A stretch of DNA of 64,000 nucleotides from the NCBI GenBank assembly GCA_017311315.1, contig CM029663.1, positions 36,126,622 to 36,190,621 on the forward strand, in the 5' to 3' direction. The notes under the pieces were generated by a model, which was not told the DNA's origin, did no database searches, and saw only the letters and a program-made list of their open reading frames with translations. Position numbers and translations under genes: made by a program. The number at the start of each line of letters is the position of its first letter. Position 1 is the first letter of the stretch. Positions 45,067 through 55,861 of the stretch are shown piece by piece. The stretch is from Dendrocalamus latiflorus (Eukaryota; Streptophyta; Magnoliopsida; Poales; Poaceae).

Positions 45067-45081
45067 GTCTCTGATACCAAC

Positions 45082-45546
45082 TGTTGGAAATTCCCAGGAA
45101 CTACTCATGATGAGAATGGACACATGGCTTCTTGAACGCATGCACACACGCTTTATTGGTGGAAGAACACACAGAACTCACCAGAGAGAATAAACAACAA
45201 ACTAGATCTTTCGGCGACGCAGCAACCGCCTTGCGTCGGTATTTCTCTACTTGCTCTGTTATTCCACTGGACTCCCTGATAAACACAGCATACTTAGCGC
45301 TTAAATACACATGCTAATGACTCACTAATACACCATGCACACACTAAACTAACACCTGATCCTACAATCTTGGATCAAGACCATTTCTTGCGCCACCACA
45401 CCGAAACAACCTCGACAACTCCTAATGACTCGGCAGCTGCATGACTTGGTAAAACAAACATGACGTGCAACGTGCATAGCACCATGCAGGGTACAACTCA
45501 AATAAACATGCTACTAAAATGCTAAGACAATAAGATTAACACAACA
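45082..45546 (-). repeat. 5' LTR of the TR-GAG element
   Basis: 465 bp, adjacent to the primer-binding site; direct repeat of 43671-44134. Confidence 0.92.
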
Positions 45547-45551
45547 CCTCT

Positions 45552-46507
45552 TCTATTTTCCCTCACTTCTGGGTTGAAGTTGTTTTTACTGCTGCTTTTC
45601 TCATCAACATGCAACCTTCCACTGTCCTTTAGGGTTCTACTCCTATTGAGCTTCTCTATGGTCGAGCCCTAGAGTACAGTCACCTTCGCAGTTTCGGCTA
45701 TATCTATTTCGTTCTTCTTCCACCTCATGAGCACACCAAGATGACTGTTCAGTCACTTGAGTGTGTTTTCCTTGGCTAAAGTCTTGAGCATAAGGATTAT
45801 CACTGCTACAACCCTGTTTCTCACAGGATGAGGATCTCTCAGGATGTCACTTTCAATGAGTCCGACCTTACTACCCTCGTTCCCCCACAGTCAGGTTCAA
45901 TTCTCTTGTTGAGTCACTCTTCTTTCTGACTTTCTTCCTTTCGCTACTATTTCACTTCATCTTCCACCTTCTTCGTCTCCCTCTCCTCTGGCTACACCTC
46001 TTCCACCTCCATTGGAGTTTCCTTCTCACTCTTTTATTGAGATTCCACCCTTTCCTTTGCACTACTCTGGTCGTCCTCGGTCTACTCCTTCTCCAATGAA
46101 GCATCCGTCCTTATTGGGCCCTATTCCTAGCTCTTCTTCTCCTCTGTCCTTGCAGGGTCCCGCTCCGCCTTCTTCTTCTAAATGCGATATTCATGATCAT
46201 CACATTGTTAGGCCACCTTAGTGCTACAGTTTTGCAGCCGCTACTTCTTCTGAGACTATGACCTATCATGAGACTGCTACTCACCCTGAGTGGCAGCTCG
46301 CAATGCCTGAGAAGATTGCTGCTTTAGAGTATGCTGACACTTAGGATCTACTGCCCCTACCTGTGCGTGTCACTCCCATCACGTACAAGATAAAGACTCA
46401 CTCGGATGGTTCTCTTGAGCGCTGCAAGGTTTGTCTTGTGGCGCGTTGTTTTCAACAGGAGTATGATCTTGACTACGATGAGACCTTTACTCCTATCGCT
46501 CACATGA
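45552..46507 (+). pseudogene. copia integrase C terminus, linker and start of RT (5' half)
   Basis: Reads FWVEVVFTAAFLINMQPSTV, a stop (TAG 45630-45632), then GSTPIELLYGRALEYSHLRS (integrase C-terminal region), later TVQSLECVFLG and RISQDVTFNESDL. It ends with the RT N terminus CKVCLVARCFQQEYDLDYDE and TFTPIAHM. It is cut at the CATGA target of the gypsy insertion and resumes at 59419. Confidence 0.85.
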
Positions 46508-49500
46508 TGTAATATCCCAAAAATCCTATTTCTGAAAAATTTAATTTCAAATTAAATATTTTAAGGTATTTGGATTTTATATGGCATTTGTTTGGTTTTC
46601 TGAATTTTCTGGAGATTAAAACCTATTTTTAAAATTTAAAAAGTATTTTAAAGTATGCAAATTAAACACCAACATTAGTTGGAAATAATTTTATTAAGTC
46701 CACAATATCTCTAGGAGCTTCTGTGAATTTTTCTGGAATTTTTGGAGGTATTTTCATATTTTTCTGAGGCTAAATTAATTAACTGAGCGTTTCTGAAAAT
46801 CTTAAAAATAGAAATAAAAATTTAAATCTCCCCTCCACCCTCTGGTCGCCACGTGGACGGCCAGATGCTGGCCGTGTCACCCGCTTCACCCCGCCTTCTC
46901 CTCCTCTCGGGCCGCCACCTGGCTGGCCCATCCCGCCGTCCGCACCCCACTCCCTCTCTCCTCTCACTGCCCTGCGGGCCCCGCCTGTCAGCCGCTTGCG
47001 CCCCGCTCCCGCTACCGCCCGGGCCCTCCTGTCAGACCCGTCGTTTACCCCGCGCCACCTTCCTTTTTCTTCCCCCTCTTTCCTTCCTTGCGCCGGCGAC
47101 CGAGTCCGCGCCGTATCCGGCCTCATCCCTCCGCCCTCTCCCCGGCTTTGGAAACCGCCTGCGCCGCGGGGACCGAATTCCCCCCAATCCCGCACTCTCT
47201 TTCCTTCCGTGCCCTCCTATTTCCTTTCTTCCCCTCCCCTTCCTTTTTCCGGCCGCTGTCTCTGGCGAGCAATTGCGCGCCCGTGCCCCTCTCCACCCCT
47301 ATAAAAGCCCCCCTTGGCTTCGCCTCCCTCTGCCCAAACCCCTGCTGCCCTCCTCCTCCCGTCCCGAGCACCGTAGCGCCCCGCCACCGTGCTCCCGCAC
47401 ACTTCGAGCTCCGCCACACTACGGTGAGCGATCGCCGCCGCCCCGGTCCTCCCCGGAGCCCGCCGTCGCCACCTTGAGCATCCCTGCAGCCGTGCGAAGC
47501 CCCCTGACCCCTGGGCCGAGCCTCCCCACCGCCGGAGCACCGTCGCACTGGAGCACTCGAGCCCTCTCCGCCGCTTCCTCGCCACCGGTCGCCTCCGCTC
47601 GTCGCCGAACCCCATCGACCTCGCCGTCGGCACCCCCTCGGCACCAGGGACGCGTTTTGGACTTCCCCCGAACCCCTCCAGCCACCCCTCGCCGCCGGCA
47701 CCGCCGTCCCCGTCTGCCTCTGCCCGGCCCCCTCCAGCAGGTACCTCAAAAGTATACCTACCCTATATGGGTAAGCAACACCCGAGCGACCGACTGGCTA
47801 GCACCGTTACTCCTTCCCCTGGCTCCCTCGGCGCGCGTTCGAGCCCCCGGCTCCGCACGCTGAGGTTGAGCCAATTCTTTTATTTCCCGCACTGACAGAT
47901 GGGCTCCACCCGTCAATCGCTGTCAGTCTCTGGGCCGCCTGACATCTGGGCCCCGCCTGCCAGTGCCTCTGCTGGCATGTGGGTCTAGAGCCCCTAGGGT
48001 CCCACCTGTCAGTGGCCAAGAGCAGCCTGGGGCCACTGACAGAAGGGTCCCACTTGTTAGTAGCTGAGTAATAGGCTCACTGACATGTGGGCCCCACTGG
48101 CCATAGACACAGAGAATAATCAATAAAAGAAAAGGATTAAATGTAAATTCTGCAGTGGGCCCCACCTGTCAGAAATTCCATAATTTATGGATTTATTTGA
48201 ACTGAGATCTTTAAATAAGCATAACTTATTCATTTTAACTCCAAATTAAGCCGTTCAAATTTCTAAATTCTTTTAAAATCATAATCTATCCAATATGCCC
48301 TCTATTTGAATTTTATTTGAATTTTGTTTGTATTTATTTGTTTTGTTCGCTTCGTCTTTTCGCGCGTAGATTCCACCGTTGTCGAAGATCTCTCCACTCC
48401 GCAACAAGAAGACCCAGAGATCGTGCAAGAAGGCAAGTCTCCTTTGATCATTTTGAACCTATGTTTGCGAACTATTTTAAATTATTTTAAATTTATGTGC
48501 ATCGCTATTTACATAGAACTCTAGTTTTGATCTTAAGCATTAGTTAATCCAACCTTGTTATGCCCTCAATTGAACTTGAATGCCATGTACCCTTGTAACC
48601 TTAGGATCACTTTTGTCTCAGTAATGAGAATTCCATAATTCTTTGGTAATATTAGAGCGGTAGTATAATGCTTAGTCATGCTATTTAATCCTTCGGTAAT
48701 CTTTAAAATGGGAAACCTTTGTTTTATTGAAATAATTTTGTATTTAGAAGTTTGTGGCAATTGGAGTTGTCACTGTTCTTTTAAAAATAAAATAAAATGT
48801 GAAAGTTGGTTTAGACTGGGGCGGATGGTTGGTTGGGATTGGTGCGGAAAGCACGAGATCTTGTAAAGTGTATGTTCCGTCCTAGTCAATTAAGGATCGA
48901 CGCTTGTGATTATCCAGACTGAGCATTACCGTGTAACCCCAAGTCTATATGGGTACGACCTAGCTGATTAACTTACGATAATCTAGTTTAGGTGCCACCA
49001 ATGGAACGTGGGTGCTAGGGATTTACTGGTTATTCACAGTGAGGGACAGGGATGTACTGTACTCATATGGCGCAAGAGGGGGCTTCGGACTGGGTGGATG
49101 GAACCCTTCTGCGGTGAAACCTCAGCGGGTGGTGTCTAGCTAGACTAGAGTGAGGTAAAAGCTTTGTGATATTTTATCTGGGTCTCATGCCAAAGGAAGC
49201 GTGGTGACTGTTAGGATAATTTATCTCTTGGGGGTAAAGTTGTACAACCTCTGCAGAGTGTTAAACTATTCGAATAGCCGTGCCCACGGTCAAGGGCGGG
49301 CAAGGAATGCATTCACTTGGTAGAATTTTGGTTTTGGTTTTTAAAGTCAAGGTTTTGGTGTTCCGAGAGTGGAGGGAACTCTCGGAAGGGTATCCTGGCG
49401 GTTGGAGCCAGAGAGGGTGGATGGAACCCGCAGTTTTGAAACTTGTTCGGTTAGGGTTGGTTAATTAGTGTTGGTGGTGGGAACCTTCACTATAGTTATT

Positions 49501-50026
49501 TAGTTTCATCTAAACCAAATAATTGGTTAAAATGATGCCTTCGAAAATACTTAGTAGTAATCGAAATAAAATATTGCTTTGTGCAAAAGAACCATATAAC
49601 CCTCCTTTGTTGAGCCTTGCATCTATTGCATTTTCCCAAGACTTGCGGAGTACTTTATGTACTCACATGCTGCACTTAAAATAAACTCAGAAGAATATGA
49701 AGCTCAAGAGGGTGACTACGACTACTTCGCTTGCGGATTCGACGAAGGATTCCCGGAGTACTAGGTCGCGCTTCCCCAGTCAATTGCCTGTGGCGTATTG
49801 ATGGGTCTTCACTGGATTTATCTTCTGCTTCCGCTGTGTTTCGTGTGTGCGAGGTCTTGAAACCTCATTTGTAATGATGAGACCTTTCGGTCAGTACTCT
49901 CTATTATTGTAATAAAGCGATGTTGGTTATGTAATCATTTCTGTTTAACTGTGTGCACTAGCTTTGATCTGGGATTAGTGCTGTAATACACAGAGGGTCT
50001 GGGTTTGTAAATCTAGGGTCCCGATA
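46508..50026 (+). repeat. 5' LTR of the gypsy element
   Basis: 3,519 bp. Contains a GC-rich leader (46840-47870) whose long open frames are compositional, with CCCCTATAAAAGCCCCC near 47300 as a likely TATA box and start region. The 3' LTR carries a roughly 30-bp extra GC-rich segment (near 56282) absent here. Confidence 0.94.
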
Positions 50027-50233
50027 GAGATGGTATCAGAGCCAATTTGACTGTAGGACGAGACCTAGATTAGAATGGTAAAACCTTAAGGGCTTATATT
50101 TATAAAAAGAGTATATTAAAAATATATAAGCTTCTTTGCTTCTACTCTTTTCTTACTTAGTATCTCATTCTTGTCCTTAAAACTCATTTGTGAAAACTTT
50201 TTACTAATCTTTTCTATTATTTCAACTTTGTAG

Positions 50234-50659
50234 ATGGCCGGCTCATCCTCTGCTAAGTCATGGGACTATTACTCGCATGGCGAGAGTGCTGGAGCATTTG
50301 CTAGCCTTCTCCGGCAGCTTATGCAATGTCTCGAGTATCGCCAGCCACCTATCTTTAGGGGGCGGAAGACTCGGATCCTGGATCGGGACTCTTGGTCGAT
50401 GGAGGTATTCCTGTATGCACGGGATGAGGAATTCAACTCCCACACATACCCTATCGAGCATCCCCGGACTCGCTGTTACGATGCTATCCAGGACGCGGCT
50501 CGCCTCGCCATAGCTGACTTGTGTCGTCTTCACAAGGAAGCTGTGCATCAGTCACCCTTTTGTTTCTTCATCACCCCTCGAGCAGGACAGAGGTACCCGG
50601 AGCCCTTTGATATTCCAGCTGATGATCCTCGACTGTCGCATCTGGTGCAGCTCACTTAG
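50234..50659 (+). CDS. extra ORF upstream of gag in the gypsy element (ORF0-like)
   Basis: 141 codons from ATG at 50234 to TAG, then the same frame stays coding-like for another 48 codons or so (YARALEEIGQLRMLLTSSYQ) until a TGA near 50802. Start MAGSSSAKSWDYYSHGESAG; later RDSWSMEVFLYARDEEFNSH and RLAIADLCRLHKEAVHQSPF. No known domain is recognised. A downstream stretch to 51129 is Arg/Ser-rich and acidic. An additional reading frame between primer-binding site and gag occurs in some grass Ty3-gypsy elements; the in-frame stop (TAG where CAG would give Gln) suggests the original protein was longer. Confidence 0.6.
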   Translation: MAGSSSAKSWDYYSHGESAGAFASLLRQLMQCLEYRQPPIFRGRKTRILDRDSWSMEVFLYARDEEFNSHTYPIEHPRTRCYDAIQDAARLAIADLCRLHKEAVHQSPFCFFITPRAGQRYPEPFDIPADDPRLSHLVQLT

Positions 50660-51395
50660 GCAATGGCAGTCACCTATGCTAGAGCTTTGGAGGAGATTGG
50701 ACAGCTTCGGATGCTTCTCACTTCCAGCTACCAGCACTCCGACACTCTTTGTGCTCAGCTTCACCAGAGTCAGGAAGCGGAGTTCAAGCTGGGACGTCTC
50801 TGAGCTGCAGCTGACTACACGCCATCTTCGCCCATACTAGCTGTGTCCCCAACAACCAGGCGCTGACTCGTCGTCCGAGACTCCGCACTAGGCTCACAGC
50901 GCGCAAGAGTGTGCGACGTCCGAGTCCGCTACCCGACATCAACATCGACGAACCCAGCAAAAGGCGCAGACTTTCCCGTTCCTGCTCTTGTTCCCGGTCG
51001 ACTACCTCCAGTCGTAACCGTTCCCGTCCTCGCACTTCCGCCGTGTGTGATTGTTCGCAGCATCACGTGAACGAGCGCGAGGAGGACCCGGAGGAGGATC
51101 CCGAGGAGTGCATCTTCCTGGAGGATTAGTAGTAGGTTGAGTCAGTTGTACCCGAATAAATGTCCACGTCTTTAGAACGTTTTATTATATTTTGGTGTGC
51201 TAGATGGACTGTACCAAGCCTACGTGCACTTGTGGTACAGCCATTCGTAAAACTATCTTGATTTCAATATAAGTTTCCTCTAAGTTGTTGCTTGCTTCTT
51301 TCTTGTGTGTTGGGTTGGGATGTTGTTAGTTTCCCCTAATCTCTTACCTATGCTAGTTCTCCCTTAACTTTTGCTAACCCCAAAAACCGCTTCAG

Positions 51396-52648
51396 ATGGT
51401 GAACACAAGGAGCAACCTTGGTAGCAGCCGTAATGCCCATGCCTAGCCAGACAACAACCTTCCACCACCACCTGCTCAAGCGCCTAACTTGGAGCAGATG
51501 ATGGCTATGCAATTGCAACTACTCCAAGCCCTTGCTCAGAACCAGGTGCAACAAGCCCCTCAGGCACCAAACCAAGCACCCCAGTCTATGTTGGGAGAAT
51601 TTTGAGAACAAGGACTCCTACCTTCGCCGGTTCAGTGGATCCATTGGAGGCCGATGATTGGATTAAGGATGTGGAGAAGAAGTTGATCCTAGCTCAGTGC
51701 AATGATCATGAAAAGGTGTTATATGCTGCCCATCAACTTAAAGGAATTGCTGCTAATTGGTGGGAGAATTACTGTGCTGCCCACCAAGATGTGCAAGCCA
51801 TCACATGGGCAGAGTTTGTTGAAGCCTTCCGCACCGCACATATTCCTTTGGGAATAATGGAAATGAAGAAAAGGGAATTTCACAAACTGCAGCAAGGAAA
51901 TCTCAGTGTTTCCGAATACCTGAACAGGTTCACCCAACTGTCCAGGTATGCCCCGGAAGATGTTGCATCGGAGTAAACGAAGATTTGGAGGTTCATGCAG
52001 GGACTTGATCCAAACCTCAAGGTGCAGCTGGTGTCTAATGATTACCCAACATTCCAGCATATGGTGAATAAGGCCCTCATTCAAGAAGATGCTCAACGTC
52101 AATTATATGAGACACGGAAGAGGAAGTTTCAAGCTCAGCAGGGAGCAGGCAGTTCACGATTCCGTCCTAATCCCTCCCAGTTCAATAAGCCCTCAGAGCC
52201 AAGTGTGCCAAGGACTCCATTTACAGGACCCCGCCCCAATCCGCAAGCCCCTCGAGCAAGCAATGGTGGCCAACCACAGCAAAACAGGACTTCAGCGGTA
52301 GGAGTGCAGTGTTTTAACTGCAAGAACATGGGACATTATGCCAACAACTGTCCCCAGAAGCGCCCAGCTGTGACCCCTGTTCGATTCAACCTAGGGACTA
52401 CACCAGCGCGAGCTCCAATTGCAGGTCAAGGTCGTGGGGCACCCCAAACTCCAAGGACTCCGCAGGCAATCAGCAGAGGACATCTTAATCATGTCACTGC
52501 GGAGGCAGCTCAGGATGCACCTGACGTAGTTCTGGGTAAGTTTCTTGTTAATTCAGTACCTGCATCAGCATTGTTTGACTCTGGAGCTTCGCATTCTTTT
52601 TGTCAAAAGATTTTGTTGAAAGATATAATTGGGATGTACGTTTGCTAA
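51396..52648 (+). pseudogene. gypsy gag and protease, broken
   Basis: Gag starts MVNTRSNLGSSRNAHA at 51396 and meets TAG at 51444-51446; the frame then shifts near 51600 and continues in a good gag (TFAGSVDPLEADDWIKDVEK, HQLKGIAANWWENYCAAH, FRTAHIPLGIMEMKKREFHK). Another stop, TAA, lies at 51974-51976. The C-terminal part has the zinc knuckle CFNCKNMGHYANNC (about 52311-52352), then the protease motif ALFDSGASHSFC (about 52567-52602). A frame change near 52605 separates protease from RT. Confidence 0.88.
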
Positions 52649-55600
52649 AGAACCCTATGCTAGTCCAATCACCTGGAAAGGAAATGAGGACTAACACAGT
52701 TTGCCCTAGCGTAACTGTAGATATAAATGGAGTAAAGTTTTTAGCGAATCTTATTAAAATAGATACCAAGAGCCTAGATGTAATACTTGGTATGGATTGG
52801 TTAACCAAGTATAAAGGACAGATAGATTGTGCTGATCGTGCTGTTACTCTTACCAATTCGGAAGGGATTCAAGTAAGGAATAAGTCAAGTGCACCTACTC
52901 AGAAAAGATGTGGGTTAAATAGTTTGAAGGGAATAACTTTGAAAAAGGTGCCTATAGTAAGTGAATATCCAGATGTATTTCCTGAAGATTTACCAGGAAT
53001 GCCACCAGACAGAGAAATTGAGTTTGTCATCAACCTAGTACCCGGTACAGCTCCAATTTCCAAGAGACCTTATCGTATGCCTGCAAATGACTTGGCAGAA
53101 GTTAAGAAGCAAATTCAGGAACTGCAAGAAAAAGGTTTTGTAAGACCAAGTACTTCGCCCTGGGGAGCACCAGTACTGCTAGTGAAGAAGGATGGTAGTC
53201 TTCGCATGTGTGTGGATTATTGATCCTTGAATGATGTGACAATTAAGAATAAGTACCCTTTGCCCCAAATAGATGATTTGTTTGATCAGTTGAAGGGTTC
53301 ATGTGTCTTCTCCAAGATTGACTTTCGATCAGGTTATCATCAATTGAAGATAAGACCAGAAGACATACCAAAGACAACATTTGCTACTCGTTACGGATTG
53401 TATGAGTTTACAGTGATGTCTTTTGGACTGACAAATGCGCCCGCGTATTTTATGAATCTGATGAATAAGGTATTCATGGAATATTTGGATAAGTTTGTGG
53501 TTGTGTTCATTGATGATATTTTGATATATTCCAAGAATGAGGAAGAGCATGCAGAACATTTGAGGATAGTTTTGGAAAAGCTCAGAGAACACCGGTTGTA
53601 TGCCAAGTTTAGCAAGTGTGAGTTCTGGTTGAAGAAAGTGGCTTTATTGGGTCATGTGATTTCCGCGGGAGGAGTATCCGTAGATCCCGAAAAAGTAAAT
53701 GATGTGCTTAATTGGATGCAACCAAAGTCAGTATCCGAGATCAGAAGTTTTTTGGGATTGGCCGGTTATTATCATCGCTTTACTGAAGGTTTCTCCAAGC
53801 TTGCAAGACCTCTCACTCAGTTGCTAAAGAAGGAAAAGAAGTTTGAATGGAGTAAATTGTGTGAGGATAGCTTTCAAGAGCTGAAAAAGAGGTTAACTTC
53901 TGCACCCGTGTTAACGCTTCCGGATATTAGAAAGGATTTTGAAGTCTTCTTTGATGCATCAAGGCAAGGACTAGCCTGTGTTCTGATGCAAGAAGGAAAG
54001 GTAGTAGCCTATGCTTCAAGGCAATTGCGACCCCATGAGGATAATTATCCAACCCATGATTTAGAGCTGGCTGCCGTTGTGCATGCTCTAAAAATATGGA
54101 GGCATTATTTGATCGGTAAACGCTGTGAGATTTACACGGATCACAAAAGTTTGAAGTATATATTTACTCAACCCGATCTCAATATGAGGCAAAGGAGATG
54201 GCTTGAGTTAATAAAAGATTATGATGTTGGAATACATTATCATCCAGGAAAGGCCAATGTAGTAGCTGATGCCTTGAACAGAAAGAGTTACTGTAATAAA
54301 CTGTTGATTAAAGACAGTATGCCTGCACTTCAAGAAGAATTTCAGCGGCTCAATTTAGAAGTAGTAGAGGAAGGATTCTTGGCGACTTGGAGGTTCAACC
54401 AATTCTAGAGGACCAGATCAAGGCAGCTCAAAAAGAGGATAAGTATGTCAAGGAAATTAAAGAAAACATGAAGAAAGGGAAAGCACCAGGATTTTCAGAA
54501 GATGATGAAGGTATCATTTGGTTTGGGAAAAGAATTATTGTACCTGAGAAGAAAGAAATAAAGGAGTTAATTCTGAAGGAAGCTCATGAATCTGGATATT
54601 CGATTCACCCTGGGAGTACCAAGATGTACCAAGATCTCAAAGAAAGGTATTGGTGGTCAAGTATGAAAAGAGAGATTGCCGAGTACGTAGCTTTGTGTGA
54701 TGTATGCCAACGGATTAATGCTGAACATCAGAGACCTGCCGGACTTTTGTATTTTTGCAGATACTTGAGTGGAAATGGGAAGAGATTGGTATGGATTTTA
54801 TAACCGGATTGCCAAGAACAAAATCAAGGCACGATTCAATTTGGGTTATTGTGGATCGTCTGACAAAAGTCGCACATTTCATTCCAGTGAAGACAACATA
54901 TTCAGGGGATAGACTCGCAGAGTTGTATATGTCAAGAATCGTATGTTTGCACGGAGTTCCAAAGAAGATTGTGTCAGATCGAGGATCTCAATTCACCTCA
55001 AGATTTTGGCAGAAGCTACATGGACTTTTGGGCACAAATCTAAATTTCAGCACAACATATCATCCGCAGACAGATGGTCAAACAGAAAGAGTAAATCAAA
55101 TTTTGGAAGACATGTTGAGAGCTTGTGTCTTAGCGGACAAGACTAATTGGGATCAAAGTTTGCCCTATAACAACAGTTATCAATCCAGCTTACAAATGTC
55201 TCCGTTTGAAGTTTTGTATGGCAGAAAATACAGGACACCGTTGTATTGGAAAGAAACAGGAGAAGGACAAGTGTTTGGACTCGATGTGTTGAAGCAAGAA
55301 GAAGAACAAGTTCGCCTAATTCAGGACAGATTAAAAACAGCTCAAACCAGGCAGAAAAGTTATGCGGACAATCGTCGAAGAGAATTAGAGTTTGTACCTG
55401 GAGATCATGTTTATCTGAAAGTTTCGCCTCTCAAGGGAGTGCGACGTTTCGGAGTTAGTGGAAAGCTTGCCCCTAGGTTCATTGGACCATTTCCTGTTAT
55501 AGCAAAAAGGGGAGAAGTTGCTTACCAGTTGAAGCTTCCCCCTCAGTTGTCAAAGGTGCACGACGTCTTCCATGTGTCCCAGCTAAGGAAGTGTCTCAGA

Positions 55601-55849
55601 GTACCAGAAGAACAGATGCCTCTAGATGAAGTGAACTTGAAAGAGGACTTAACCTATCCAGAGTATCCAATCAAGATATTGGATGAAGCAGAGCGTCGAA
55701 CGCGAACCAAAGTCATCAAATTCTGTAAAGTGCAGTGGAGCAACCATTCTGAGTCAGAAGCGACTTGGGAGCGTGAAGAAGATTTGAGAGCAGAGTTCCC
55801 TAGTTTTTTTCCCAGTCTGTCCGAATCTCGGGGTCGAGATTCTTTCTAA
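52600..55849 (+). pseudogene. gypsy pol: protease end, RT, RNase H, integrase, chromodomain (two lesions)
   Basis: 52600-53223 covers the protease end (VILGMDWLTKY) and RT start (RPYRMPANDLAEVKKQIQEL; GSLRMCVDY), stopped by TGA at 53221 where CGA (Arg) is expected. 53227-54408 holds RT with the catalytic FIDDILIYSKN (about 53503-53535), SFGLTNAPAYFMNLMN, then RNase H (FFDASRQGLACVLMQ; YTDHKSLKYIF). Integrase begins in a shifted frame (54387-54803: HPGSTKMYQDLKERYWW, CDVCQ) and shifts again near 54760 into 54755-55849 with the core DFITGLPRTKSRHDSIWVIV, SDRGSQFTSRFW and QTDGQTERVNQIL. The end, HDVFHVSQLRKCL followed by YPIKILDEAERRTRTKVIKF and WEREEDLRAEFP, is the chromodomain-type tail. Confidence 0.92.
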
Positions 55850-55861
55850 GGGGGGTAGGTT

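Larger units (their letters stand above)
43671..45546 (-). mobile_element. gag-only non-autonomous LTR retrotransposon (TR-GAG type)
   Basis: 1,876 bp on the minus strand: 5' LTR 45082-45546 (465 bp), 3' LTR 43671-44134 (464 bp), both starting TGTTGTGTTAATC and ending TTTCCAACA. Target duplications CCTCT lie at 43666-43670 and 45547-45551. The primer-binding site TTGGTATCAGAGA follows the 5' LTR with a one-base gap, and the polypurine stretch AAGGGGGTGAA precedes the 3' LTR. The whole interior (947 bp) is a gag gene with no protease, integrase, RT or RNase H. Such terminal-repeat elements with only gag are known in plants as TR-GAG; they need pol from a related copia element. Confidence 0.92.

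Noticed and set aside
46853..47863. 336-codon open frame on the plus strand in GC-rich sequence
   Set aside because: It lies in the gypsy 5' LTR, is Pro/Arg/Ser-rich on several frames and strands at once, and is disrupted in the 3' LTR copy; a composition artefact.
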